Program-made: the position numbers and the translations under genes | Assembly (NCBI GenBank): GCA_944320255.1 | Contig: CALUGU010000026.1 | Location: 1 to 34,013, forward strand | Reading direction: 5' to 3' | Source: an uncultured Prevotella sp. | Lineage (GTDB): Bacteria > Bacteroidota > Bacteroidia > Bacteroidales > Bacteroidaceae | Length of the DNA stretch: 34,013 nt | The notes under the pieces: model-generated | Seen by the model: only the letters and a program-made list of their open reading frames with translations | What the model was told of the DNA's origin: nothing | Databases searched by the model: none | Shown here: piece after piece, positions 23,152 to 31,571 of the stretch | Numbering within the stretch: the first letter of the stretch is position 1 | Layout of the letters: every line of letters starts with the position of its first letter

Positions 23152-25671
23152 ATGTACAAGTATTTCGTGTTATTGTTATTAGTGCTTGCTCAGGCGGGCA
23201 CGGCGATGTCGGCGTCAGATGGTGGCGGCTTCACCGTTAAAGGATTGGTGGTGGATTCGATCACCGGCGAGGGCGAACCTTACGCCACGGTGCGCGTGGA
23301 ACGCGGCGGCGCGCCCGGCAAGGTGGTGAAAGTATGCGTAACGCAGAAGGACGGACGCTTTGCCGTAAGCCTCGCCGGTACGGGCGACTACCGCCTGACG
23401 GTAAGCTCGATGGGGCGTGCCGACGTGGTGAAAGACTTTGCCGTTGAGGCCGGGAAGCCTACTGTTGATCTCGGCACGATGAACATTCATGACGCCAAGA
23501 ACGAGCTTACGGGCGTAGAGGTCGTGGCGCAGAAGCCGCTCGTGACGGCCGACATCGACAAGATTGGTTACGACGTGGAGAGCGACCCCGACGCCAAGAC
23601 CAACACGGTGATGGAGATGCTGCGCAAGGTTCCTATGGTGACGGTTGACGGCGAGGACAACATCAAGGTGAACGGCAGTTCGTCTTTCAAGGTGTACGTC
23701 AACGGACGGCCCAACAATATGATGTCAAACAACCCCTCGGAGGTGCTCAAGAGCATGCCCGCCAACACCATAAAGAAGATAGAAGTGATAACCAACCCCG
23801 GCCCGAAATACGACGCCGAGGGCGTGGGCGGCATACTCAACATCATCACCGTAGGCTCCGGCTTCGAGGGATATACGGCCACAATATCGGCCAATGCCGG
23901 CAACACAGGCGCGGGCGGAGGCCTTTTCGGCACGGTGAAGGCCGGCAAACTGACCGTAAGCGCACGCTATAACTACACCTATTCCGACCGTCCGCGCAGC
24001 TATTCCGGCACAACGCTTACCGTGACGGGCGACGAGGCGTCGCCCTCTTCGGCCGACATCACCAGCGACGGAAGCAGCAAAGGCCGCAGCAACTTCCACA
24101 TGGGCAGTCTCGAAGCGAGCTATGAGATTGACTCGCTCAACCTCGTCACCGGCTCGTTCGGCCTTTGGGGCAACAGCTACAGCAGCCGCGGCGCGTCGTC
24201 GGTGACGGGCGTAAGTCCGCTCGACGGCTCCGACTTGTACGCTTACTCTATGCCTTCCCGCTCGCACAACTCGTGGTTCTCAATCGAGGGAGGCATCGAC
24301 TACCAGCGTCTTTTCAAGGTTAAGGAGCGAATGTTGACATTCTCTTACCGCATAAGCACCAACCCTGAGTGCACCGACTCGTACACCGACTACGAAGACA
24401 TGACGGCTACCGACGGTTGGGAAGACTACCTGCGCCGCCTCGAAAACCTGCATAACGACGGACAACAGAACACCACCGAGCACACGTTCCAAGTGGACTT
24501 CACCACTCCTTTCGACTCTATCCACACCCTTGAGGCCGGCGCGAAGTACATCATGCGTAACAACTCGTCAGAGAACGACCGCTATACCATGACGGCGATG
24601 GACGGCGGCGGCTACACGTTTGACGAAGACCACAGTTCGCATTACCGACACAACAATGACATAATAGCCGCCTATCTCGGTTACGGCGTTAAGTGGAAAC
24701 GCCTCTCCGGACGCCTCGGCCTGCGCTACGAACACACCATACAGGACGTGGAATACCTGCTTGGGCGGGGCGACGACTTCCGTAAGCACTTCAACGACCT
24801 TGTGCCTTCCGCCTCGGTAGGCTACCGGCTTACCGACACGCAGAACCTTCTCCTTAGTTACAATATGCGCATTTACAGGCCGGGAATATGGTACCTGAAC
24901 CCTTACCTGAACGATGCCGACCCAACGTCAATCAGCCAAGGCAACCCCGATCTTGTCAGCGAGAAGAGCCATTCGGTGTCCCTCGGCTATAACAGTTTCA
25001 CCAACAAGTTGAGCTTAAACCTCTCGCTGCGCTACAGCTTCACCAACAACAGCATCGAGAGCGTGACGTCGCTCGTCAGCGATTACGACATAGCGGGGCT
25101 GCAAAGCCCTACGGGTAAGAGCGTGCTCTACACCACCTACCGCAACATCGGCAAGACGCGCTCCGTCAACTTGAGCGCATACGCCAACTACAACCCCTTC
25201 ACATCCACGCGCATTTACGCCAACCTGTTCGGCGGATGGCAGTATTACTCTGACGGGGCGGAACTGAAAAACCGCGGTTGGAGTATGTTTGCGTCTGGCG
25301 GGGTGCAGCAGACGCTGCCCAAGGACTGGCGCGTCAGCCTTAACTGTTGGGGGCAGACGCCGTGGATTTCGCTGCAAGGCAAGGGCAGCGGCTTCGTCGG
25401 TTATTCGCTTAGCGTCACCAAGCAACTGCTCAAGAAGCGGCTTACACTCTCGGTGTACGCCAACAACTTCTTCAAGAAATATATGGACTACGACGACACC
25501 ACGTCGAGCACAGCCTTCACGCAACGCTCTTGGAGCAAGTTCGTTCAGCAGCAGTTCGGCCTTAGCGTGAGCTTCCGCATAGGCGAGTTGAAGGCTTCCG
25601 TCAAGAAGGCGGAGCGCACGATAAGCAACGACGACGTAAAAGGCGGCGGACAGCAGGGCGGCGGACAATAG
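23152..25671 (+). CDS. Outer-membrane beta-barrel receptor (TonB-dependent-receptor-like)
   Basis: An 839-residue outer-membrane protein. A signal peptide (MYKYFVLLLLVLAQAGTAMSA) is followed by a carboxypeptidase-regulatory-like domain (about 27-110, FTVKGLVVDSITGEGEPYAT), a plug domain (about 115-240, MEMLRKVPMVTVDGEDNIKV and YVNGRPNNMM) and a C-terminal barrel (about 250-815) of the Bacteroidetes 'outer membrane beta-barrel family' type. It ends in a short GGGQQGGGQ tail. Such proteins may import or export peptides or other ligands; the ligand is unknown. Unlike the receptor at 27388-29970 it has no STN signalling domain. It is flanked on both sides by copies of the 57-bp hairpin repeat and is convergent with the FecR gene. 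Confidence 0.87.
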   Translation: MYKYFVLLLLVLAQAGTAMSASDGGGFTVKGLVVDSITGEGEPYATVRVERGGAPGKVVKVCVTQKDGRFAVSLAGTGDYRLTVSSMGRADVVKDFAVEAGKPTVDLGTMNIHDAKNELTGVEVVAQKPLVTADIDKIGYDVESDPDAKTNTVMEMLRKVPMVTVDGEDNIKVNGSSSFKVYVNGRPNNMMSNNPSEVLKSMPANTIKKIEVITNPGPKYDAEGVGGILNIITVGSGFEGYTATISANAGNTGAGGGLFGTVKAGKLTVSARYNYTYSDRPRSYSGTTLTVTGDEASPSSADITSDGSSKGRSNFHMGSLEASYEIDSLNLVTGSFGLWGNSYSSRGASSVTGVSPLDGSDLYAYSMPSRSHNSWFSIEGGIDYQRLFKVKERMLTFSYRISTNPECTDSYTDYEDMTATDGWEDYLRRLENLHNDGQQNTTEHTFQVDFTTPFDSIHTLEAGAKYIMRNNSSENDRYTMTAMDGGGYTFDEDHSSHYRHNNDIIAAYLGYGVKWKRLSGRLGLRYEHTIQDVEYLLGRGDDFRKHFNDLVPSASVGYRLTDTQNLLLSYNMRIYRPGIWYLNPYLNDADPTSISQGNPDLVSEKSHSVSLGYNSFTNKLSLNLSLRYSFTNNSIESVTSLVSDYDIAGLQSPTGKSVLYTTYRNIGKTRSVNLSAYANYNPFTSTRIYANLFGGWQYYSDGAELKNRGWSMFASGGVQQTLPKDWRVSLNCWGQTPWISLQGKGSGFVGYSLSVTKQLLKKRLTLSVYANNFFKKYMDYDDTTSSTAFTQRSWSKFVQQQFGLSVSFRIGELKASVKKAERTISNDDVKGGGQQGGGQ

Positions 25672-25748
25672 CCGCAGCGTGCCCGCCTGCGTCACCGTTT
25701 ACCGCCACTCGTTTTCCAAAAGCTATCCTTTTACAATGCAAAAGGATA

Positions 25749-25805
25749 CAAACGGGAACGTAAAAGGGCGTCTTTTAGCGTGTAAAAGACGCCCTTTTAT
25801 AAGGC
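25749..25805. repeat. 57-bp hairpin repeat, copy 2 (likely bidirectional terminator)
   Basis: Stem arms 25761-25777 and 25783-25799 are perfect, loop gcgtg. It lies between the convergent receptor and FecR genes, so it can end both transcripts. Near-identical to 22845-22901. Confidence 0.85.
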
Positions 25806-25842
25806 GTTGATTATCAGGTGGTTCCGCAAACGGCCTTCGGCG

Positions 25843-26796
25843 TCACTTTATTTCTATTGTTTCGCCGTCATAGATGAACGTTGCCGCCTTCATTTCACGC
25901 AGCGCGCCGAGTACGTTCTCAATCGTTTCAGTACGTGGAAAAGTGAAGTGGATGCGCGTGTCTGCGGCTTGTTTCGAGCGGAATATTATGCTCTTGTTGT
26001 GCCATGCGCCTATTTCGTTCATGGCGTCTTGCAGTCTTGTGTCGTCGAAAATGAACATCCCGTTGCTCCAGCTCTTGGCTGACTGAATGTCGGCTTGCGA
26101 CACATTCAGCCGTCCTTTGCCGTCGGTTACGGCTTGTTGGCCTTGGTGCAGTATGGCGTTTTGTTTACCGCCGTCAGTCTCAACGCGCACTTTTCCCTTG
26201 TAAAGCGTCACCGTGCGGTTTATTCCTGGATAGCATTTCACGTCGAACACGGTGCCGAGCACTTTAGCTTCCATACCGCCCATGTGTACGGTGAATGGTG
26301 CTTTTTCGTTGCGTTGCACGCTGAAGCGTGCCATGCCGGTCACTTTCACCTGCCTCGTTGCAGCGCGTCCTAAGTCTTGTGGATATTCAATGCTTGAGCC
26401 GGCGCCGAGCAACACGGCTGTGCCGTCGGGCAGATTGACGGGCTGTGTGGTAGCCGGGGGAGTGGTAATGATTACTGTTCCGCCGGCTGTGGAGCGTGTG
26501 ACGGTGGCCGGCAGGTTGACGGCAGTGTAACTGCCCGATGCGCCAAGCGGCGATGCCGGCCGGTTCCAGGTGAACAACAGGACTACTACCACAATGGCGG
26601 CGACGGCCGTAAAGACAAGCCTTTTTGTGCGTAGTCGGCGGCGTGCCGCCTCGTGGCGCACTTCCATCTGCCGCCACGCGCGCTGCGCCTCTTCGTCCGT
26701 CGGCAAGTCTCCGAGAGCCTCGCCCAGTGCGTACAGCAGTTTCAGTTCATCCTTGCTGTATGCCGTATTGTCGTTGTTTTGCTTGTTGTTCGTCAT
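25843..26796 (-). CDS. FecR family anti-sigma factor
   Basis: A 317-residue single-pass inner-membrane regulator. A cytoplasmic N-terminal part (about 1-43) would hold the sigma factor; one membrane segment follows (about 44-62, LVFTAVAAIVVVVLLFTW). The periplasmic part has the FecR domain (about 110-225, NLPDGTAVLLGAGSSIEYP, MARFSVQRNEKAPFTVH, VLGTVFDVKCYPG, VTLYKGKVRV) and a C-terminal DUF4974 domain (about 245-317). Its start overlaps the sigma-factor stop by 4 nt, so the two are co-translated. Its probable partner on the outer membrane is the STN-domain receptor encoded upstream on the same strand. Confidence 0.92.
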   Translation of the reverse strand: MTNNKQNNDNTAYSKDELKLLYALGEALGDLPTDEEAQRAWRQMEVRHEAARRRLRTKRLVFTAVAAIVVVVLLFTWNRPASPLGASGSYTAVNLPATVTRSTAGGTVIITTPPATTQPVNLPDGTAVLLGAGSSIEYPQDLGRAATRQVKVTGMARFSVQRNEKAPFTVHMGGMEAKVLGTVFDVKCYPGINRTVTLYKGKVRVETDGGKQNAILHQGQQAVTDGKGRLNVSQADIQSAKSWSNGMFIFDDTRLQDAMNEIGAWHNKSIIFRSKQAADTRIHFTFPRTETIENVLGALREMKAATFIYDGETIEIK

Positions 26797-27305
26797 AGTT
26801 CCTCGTTTATTTTTATGCTTGAGCGTATGGCGTCGAATGCCTTCCGTATGTGCTTTTTCACTGTTTCAGGACTTATTCCGAGTCGTTCGGCGGCTTGTGC
26901 GTGTGTCATGTGCTCGTAGTAACACATCCTTATGATGCTCCTTGTTGGCTCTTTCAGGCTGCCGGCCACGGCCTCCACATAGGTTAAGAGCCGTTCGCGA
27001 CGGAGATAGTCGCCGTCAGTTGCGGCCTTGGTGGCTTCTATCAGGTCGGCCATGTGGCAGTTTTCCACCTTGATGTGCCTAAGCCTGTTGAGGCAAGCGT
27101 TGCGCACACATCGGTAAAGCCACGCTCCGAGGCAGCCCTCCTCCATGCCGGCGTGCCTGCGCCAGGCCGTTTCCATTACGTCGGCCACTATGTCGCGCGC
27201 CTCGTCGCCGTCGCCTGTGAACTGCGTGGCGAGGCGCACCAAGCGCGGGTAATGCCTTAGGAACATCCTGTGGAATTGCTCTTTGTTGTCGTTGCGTGAT
27301 GTCAT
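26793..27305 (-). CDS. ECF RNA polymerase sigma-70 factor
   Basis: A 170-residue ECF sigma factor, the usual size. The start is taken at the ATG at 27305 (MTSRNDNKEQFHRMFLRHYP); the frame is open 41 codons upstream but that part is not sigma-like and overlaps a promoter box. Region 2 is seen in HYPRLVRLATQF and ARDIVADVMETAWRR, and region 4 in THAQAAERLGISPETVKKHI, a helix-turn-helix. It is co-translated with FecR and lies 82 nt after the STN receptor gene. It probably activates its own receptor operon when ligand binds, as in FecARI-type signalling; that is inferred. Confidence 0.92.
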   Translation of the reverse strand: MTSRNDNKEQFHRMFLRHYPRLVRLATQFTGDGDEARDIVADVMETAWRRHAGMEEGCLGAWLYRCVRNACLNRLRHIKVENCHMADLIEATKAATDGDYLRRERLLTYVEAVAGSLKEPTRSIIRMCYYEHMTHAQAAERLGISPETVKKHIRKAFDAIRSSIKINEEL

Positions 27306-27355
27306 TTGCTGTTGTTTTCGGCGGGGCACGGACGGTAGTGCGCCGCATTCGGGTG

Positions 27356-27363
27356 CAAAGTTA
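27356..27363 (-). promoter_or_regulatory. -7 box TAACTTTG ahead of the sigma gene
   Basis: Minus-strand TAACTTTGCA lies in the gap between the receptor stop codon and the sigma start. A TTTG (complement 27389-27392) is 25 nt upstream, further than the usual 19-21. It would allow the sigma/FecR pair to be made independently of the receptor. Confidence 0.55.
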
Positions 27364-27387
27364 GCCGTTATCGGCGACACGGCGGCG

Positions 27388-29970
27388 TCAAAGTCGCTGT
27401 TTTTCGGCTTGTCCTGCGCCACTTCCACGGTACTTGTTCTTTGTGGCGTTGAACGTGTAACTTACCGTCAGGCCTATCCTTCGGTAGTCCTGATGGTTCC
27501 TGTTGTCCGAATAAGTATGGTCGCCATACGCCGTGAAAGGGTAGTACCTTGTGTTTAAAAGGTCGTCGATGTCAAGTGAAATCTTTAGTGAATTGTCTTT
27601 GAAAAACGCTTTCGACACACGCAGGTTGACGTATCCCATGGGGCGTGTTATGGCGTAACTCTGCTTGGCATAGAACGTGTATTTGCCAAAGATGTTGACA
27701 AACCAGCCGTGGCCGAACGTGAAGTTGTTGTCAAGGCTTACGCTTACTTCAGGCTCGTTCCAGTGTTGTGTTATGCCGATGGTGCTTGTTTCAGCGTCAT
27801 ACCAGCTTATTGACGTTTGCAGGTTGGGCGTCCACGGTCCTATGGTAGGCATCAACGACACCGCCGCGCCGTACACGTTGGTGTAAGGGATGCTTGCCAT
27901 CGTCTGCAACATCACGCCCGGATGGGTCTTGTCGTTGTAGGGTTTGAAGTATGTGGTGTACATATCCAGCACATAATCGTACCACAGGTTCAGCGTGATC
28001 CACTTCCATCCGCCCGTCAGCGAGATGTTGTGATGCTTCTGCGGCACAAGGTTCGGGTCGCCGTTGCTGTATATGTACTTGCTTGAGTAGGTGGTTGCGC
28101 TTGAGAGCATACTGTACGACGGACTGAACTTTTGCATCCTGTAAGCCAGCGCGAGGGATAAGTCGCCTTGCTTGTAAGTGGCTTGCAGCGACGGCAGCAG
28201 GTCGTTGTACGTAGGGCTTTGCTGGCGGTTGAGCACGCCTGCCTCGAAGTATTTGGTGCGCTGGTGCTCGTAACGGAGGCCCGCCGTGACGCTGAACTTG
28301 CCCCAGCTGATGCTGTAATCGGCGAACACCGAGTAGTAATATTGCCGCAGATGGTCGTCGGCGTCGGCTGAGAAGCCGCTCTGTGTGAAGCGGTCTCGGC
28401 GGTCGGTGAAGGTCTCTTCGGTGCCTACGGCTATCGAACTTTTATCCGTTTGGTATGAAACCACTAACTTTGCGGCGTATAGTTTGTTGCTGACGTCGTT
28501 GTCAGACTTGGCGTTTACCACGCCGTTATTCGTTACAGTCTGCCCCTGGCTTACGCTTGAGCCGTAATAATCGGCGTTGAAGTCGATGCCCCATCGCCCG
28601 AAAGTGGCGTTATAATAAGCGTTGACGGAGTGGCTCCAGTCGGTGTGCGACGTGAAGTCTGACGTGAAATCGATCTGTTCCACAAAGTCGCCGTCGCGGT
28701 AAACGGTGGTGTTGCCCCGGCTTTTGCCTGTTTCTTCGCCGAGCAGTTTGCCCGGAACGTAACGCACGCCGAACGCCTGACGCGCGTCAGGTTCGTAGTT
28801 GAAACCTATCTCCCCGCGGAATATTGTGTTTTTATTCACGGCAGTCGCGCTTGTCCGTGTTTGCCAAGTGGACGACGACCACATTGTGTTGTTGTTCGAA
28901 TACGATCTGTAATTATTGTTCTCGAAGAAGTAACCGCGTATGAAGACGTCAAGTCCGCCCGTGCGGTAGTTAAGCCACACGCCCTCGTTGCCACTCCCTT
29001 TGCGTCCCTGCGCCCATCTGGCCGTGGCCTGTCCGCTAAGCCCTTCGCCCCTGCGGCGTTTCGTCTTGAGGCGTATCACCGCACCTGTGGTCGAGGCGTA
29101 GCGTGCTCCAGGATTCATAATCACATCGGCGGAAAGTATCTCGTCGGCCTGTATCTGCGCCAGTTCGGCGGTGCTTCGCACTTTGCGGTTGTTGACATAC
29201 ACCTCGGCCGCGCCGCGTCCTATTACGTAGTATGAGCCGTCTTCGCCATTGACGAGGGGCAAGTGGCTTATTATTTCGTCTGCCGTGCCAAGCCTTGCGA
29301 ACGGCGTACCGGCGATGTTGGCGGTCAATATGCCGCCCTTATGTTCAATCATCGGACGGTCGGCCTTCACCACTATGCCCTCAAGCAGGCGTGTGTCTTC
29401 GGCCAAGGCGATGCTGTTGTCCGCTCGGCACACGGTCGTCGCCGTCTTGTATCCTACGAACGACACCTTCAGAAGGCATTTCTCCCTTGGCAGCGAGGGC
29501 AGTGTGAACGTGCCGTCACCGGCAGTTACGCAGCCGGTTACATACCGTTGGTTTTCCGCTGTGAGCATTATTATGTTTGCGAAAGCCAAGGGATGTCCTT
29601 GCCTGTCGGTTACGCGGCCCGTCACCTTCCTGCTTTTCGCCCCGTCTTTGTCATACTGTATGACGAAGTAACCGTTTCTTTCAACGTAAGCGAAAGGTTT
29701 GCCGTAAAGTACGATGTTGATGGCTTCGGTCTCGGTCTTGCCTTTGAAGGCGGCGGTTACACGGTAGCGTTCGGTCTCGCTGTAAGTGAACAGGATGCTC
29801 TTACCGCCCAGTTGTTCTATTTGTTTCAACGCAGACGGCAGGGGGCAGTCGGTCAATGATAATGTTATGAGCCTGTCTTTGTGTCCCGTGCCGGCCATTG
29901 CCGTGATGAAATATAGGACTAAGAATACAGTGGTGGCGTTTCTGTTGGAATGTATTTTCAGTGCAATCAT
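27388..29970 (-). CDS. Outer-membrane receptor with STN signalling domain
   Basis: An 860-residue outer-membrane protein. After an N-terminal signal segment (about 12-27, ATTVFLVLYFITAMAG) comes an STN domain (about 33-105, ITLSLTDCPLPSALKQIEQL), a carboxypeptidase-regulatory-like domain (about 115-195, VTGRVTDRQGHPLAFANI), a plug domain (about 200-310) and a barrel to the C-terminus. STN domains face the periplasm and contact FecR-type anti-sigma factors. The ECF sigma and FecR genes follow on the same strand, so this is probably a receptor that both binds a ligand and reports it. The order receptor-sigma-FecR is less common than sigma-FecR-receptor. No SusD partner is present, and the ligand is unknown. 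Confidence 0.87.
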   Translation of the reverse strand: MIALKIHSNRNATTVFLVLYFITAMAGTGHKDRLITLSLTDCPLPSALKQIEQLGGKSILFTYSETERYRVTAAFKGKTETEAINIVLYGKPFAYVERNGYFVIQYDKDGAKSRKVTGRVTDRQGHPLAFANIIMLTAENQRYVTGCVTAGDGTFTLPSLPREKCLLKVSFVGYKTATTVCRADNSIALAEDTRLLEGIVVKADRPMIEHKGGILTANIAGTPFARLGTADEIISHLPLVNGEDGSYYVIGRGAAEVYVNNRKVRSTAELAQIQADEILSADVIMNPGARYASTTGAVIRLKTKRRRGEGLSGQATARWAQGRKGSGNEGVWLNYRTGGLDVFIRGYFFENNNYRSYSNNNTMWSSSTWQTRTSATAVNKNTIFRGEIGFNYEPDARQAFGVRYVPGKLLGEETGKSRGNTTVYRDGDFVEQIDFTSDFTSHTDWSHSVNAYYNATFGRWGIDFNADYYGSSVSQGQTVTNNGVVNAKSDNDVSNKLYAAKLVVSYQTDKSSIAVGTEETFTDRRDRFTQSGFSADADDHLRQYYYSVFADYSISWGKFSVTAGLRYEHQRTKYFEAGVLNRQQSPTYNDLLPSLQATYKQGDLSLALAYRMQKFSPSYSMLSSATTYSSKYIYSNGDPNLVPQKHHNISLTGGWKWITLNLWYDYVLDMYTTYFKPYNDKTHPGVMLQTMASIPYTNVYGAAVSLMPTIGPWTPNLQTSISWYDAETSTIGITQHWNEPEVSVSLDNNFTFGHGWFVNIFGKYTFYAKQSYAITRPMGYVNLRVSKAFFKDNSLKISLDIDDLLNTRYYPFTAYGDHTYSDNRNHQDYRRIGLTVSYTFNATKNKYRGSGAGQAEKQRL

Positions 29971-30083
29971 TTTGCTTGGTGCTTTTGCTTATATTACACC
30001 CGGCATACTGAAATTGGTACGTTTACATCCTTTGTTTTATAAAATGTTAACACACGCCATTCTGATTTGCCGTCACTTGCGGT

Positions 30084-30153
30084 GCGATTTGCCGTCATTT
30101 GCAAGCTGAATGACGGCAAATCGCAGGGTGAAAGGCCACGTTTTGTAACGTGG
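30084..30153. repeat. Two adjacent perfect hairpins
   Basis: A 16-bp stem, 30084-30099 with 30109-30124 (gcgatttgccgtcatt), is followed by ccacgtt/aacgtgg at 30136-30142 and 30147-30153. It belongs to the acggc/ttttgc-word hairpin family and lies between the MORN-like gene's end and the STN receptor's upstream region. Confidence 0.75.
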
Positions 30154-30222
30154 TTTGTAATTCGTTGATAATCAATGTGTTGTGTGCGGTTGAGTGCTTG
30201 GTCGTTTGTCGTGTTGTGAAAG

Positions 30223-30942
30223 TCAGGTTGCCAGCCTTGCAGAGCCTTTGGGCATTATGTTTTCCAGCGGTGTGCAGTCGCGTCTTATGAGGCTCGCCAC
30301 AAGCCCGGTGATGAAGTGTTTTGAGTCGGATTTCCTGCCTACGGAGTTGTCGTAGGCGTAAGACGACGTGCATACGCCGTGCCGCCACTCCTCATGGTAT
30401 GTCTTCGTACCGCCGTGCTTGGCAGGGTGCAGCGTCCAAGTGCCGTCGGGGCGTCCCTCGCCGTCGTAGCCGCCTGTCAGCCGTTCGCCGTCGAGGTAGC
30501 ACTCAACGGCACTGACAGGGTGGTTGTCTTCAAACCTCATGCGTATCTCCGTGACGCCGGTCTTGAAGGCTGCCGCGCCTGATTTGCATACGGACCGGTA
30601 TGAGTACGTACCCGTAAGACTGCCGCCGGCGTATTCGGCGGTAAGCTCGCGCCTCACGCCGCGTGCCTTCCGGGTGAACGTCCACTTGCCTTCCTTCCTG
30701 CCGGAGGCGAAGTGTCCGCCAGCCGTCTCAACCACTTTGCCCAGTGCTACGTCGTTATATTTGCGTGTGAAATGGAATGTTCCGTTGTATATTCTGCCGT
30801 CGGCCGCCTCGTCATAGTAATACTCCGCCCGGCCGTCATGATACCTGCCGCTGTAGCGGCTGCTCCCGTTGGCGACGGCGTGCGGGGCTGTCAGTGACGC
30901 CGACAACCGCCTGATAAGCGTACACAGCATAGTTCTTGTCAT
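30223..30942 (-). CDS. MORN-like repeat hypothetical protein
   Basis: A 239-residue protein beginning MTRTMLCTLIRRLSASL (a second ATG at 30930 is possible). No signal peptide is convincing. The middle has MORN-like units with the pattern G-x-Y/F-x-x-G-x-x-x-G-x-W, for example GRIYNGTFHFTRKY, GHFASGRKEGKWTFT and GEGRPDGTWTL, giving a probable elongated beta-sheet. MORN repeats occur in many unrelated proteins and do not set a function. Its start codon lies 10 nt after the conserved GGAAGG that ends structured RNA copy B, the same arrangement as zorA with copy A. Confidence 0.7.
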   Translation of the reverse strand: MTRTMLCTLIRRLSASLTAPHAVANGSSRYSGRYHDGRAEYYYDEAADGRIYNGTFHFTRKYNDVALGKVVETAGGHFASGRKEGKWTFTRKARGVRRELTAEYAGGSLTGTYSYRSVCKSGAAAFKTGVTEIRMRFEDNHPVSAVECYLDGERLTGGYDGEGRPDGTWTLHPAKHGGTKTYHEEWRHGVCTSSYAYDNSVGRKSDSKHFITGLVASLIRRDCTPLENIMPKGSARLAT

Positions 30943-30952
30943 ACGTTAAATA

Positions 30953-31200
30953 CCTTCCCAAAGCTCCATAGGGGTCTTTACGTACGGACATGAAGCGTGG
31001 AGCTTAATTAATGCCATGTCCATGATGAAGGTCGTAGGAAAAACCTAAAAGAGAGATATAGCCATTGCACCCCACGCCGAAGCGTGAGAACCACCCTGCC
31101 TTCGTCTCTCTTTGTTGTGAAAATTTCCTACGTTTTCATCATCGAGAAAAGCATTGCGCTTCTTTATCCGTATGTCATTAAACGGGCTGATACGCCCATT
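30953..31200 (-). ncRNA. Structured RNA copy B, probable leader of the MORN-like gene
   Basis: About 248 nt on the minus strand, between a TATCTTTG box (complement 31207-31214) and the gene start at 30942. Main stem: ATGATGAA (31142-31135) with TTCATCAT (31029-31022); CGTAGGAAA (31132-31124) with TTTCCTACG (31041-31033); AAAGAGAGA (31113-31105) with TCTCTCTTT (31056-31048); CACGC-TTCG-GCGTG (31086-31073). A second hairpin pairs GGACATG with CATGTCC. Copy A has different stem bases at nearly all these positions but the same pairing, and both keep AAAGAAGCG, TAGGAAATT, GGTTCTCACGCTT, ACCTTC, TGGCATT, CCACGCTTC and GGAAGG in order. Confidence 0.8.
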
Positions 31201-31206
31201 CGACTG

Positions 31207-31214
31207 CAAAGATA
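31207..31214 (-). promoter_or_regulatory. -7 box TATCTTTG ahead of structured RNA copy B
   Basis: Perfect minus-strand TAnnTTTG match, followed by GCA as in copy A. Transcription would begin near 31200. Confidence 0.65.
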
Positions 31215-31269
31215 CGATTTTACGGTGAAAAAAGGAGAAAAGAAACGGGAAAAGTTAAAAATAAAATTT

Positions 31270-31465
31270 AACCCAAATCGGTCATTAGACCATATAAGTC
31301 AGAGTATTGTCGTGCATTCATACTCTTCGACTACTTATGTGTATCTGCCGCCATCTTGCTTCCCGCCCCGTCTCGGCGTAGCCCGCTACGCTTTCGCAAG
31401 GACGGAAAGCAATATGTCTGACATTAACCCATAATTAGCCCGAAGTCTAATGACCGATTTGGGTT
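31270..31465. repeat. MITE-like or structured element with perfect 21-bp ends
   Basis: Ends 31270-31290 (aacccaaatcggtcattaga plus c) and 31445-31465 are perfect reverse complements. Inside is a compact fold: gcgtag 31376-31381 with ctacgc 31386-31391, enclosed by gcttcc/ggaaagc-type pairing. There is no gene and no obvious target duplication. It could be a MITE, or a further structured RNA. Confidence 0.7.
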
Positions 31466-31478
31466 TAAGAGCTTGATA

Positions 31479-31558
31479 AATTAAGAATTAAGAGTTAAGA
31501 ATTAAGAAAATATGCCACGTTGGTGATTTTCTTAATTCTTAACTCTTAATTCTTGATT
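31479..31558 (-). terminator. 33-bp aattaag-word hairpin after typA
   Basis: Arms 31479-31511 and 31526-31558 pair with one mismatch. It is made of tandem aattaag/agttaag words and lies 13 nt past the typA stop codon. A half-copy of the same words stands upstream of typA at about 33411-33444. Confidence 0.75.
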
Positions 31559-31571
31559 ACAATAAAGTTGT

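Noticed and set aside
27306-27428. N-terminal extension of the sigma factor by 41 residues
   Set aside because: It overlaps the end of the receptor gene and a promoter box; the ATG at 27305 gives a standard ECF length.
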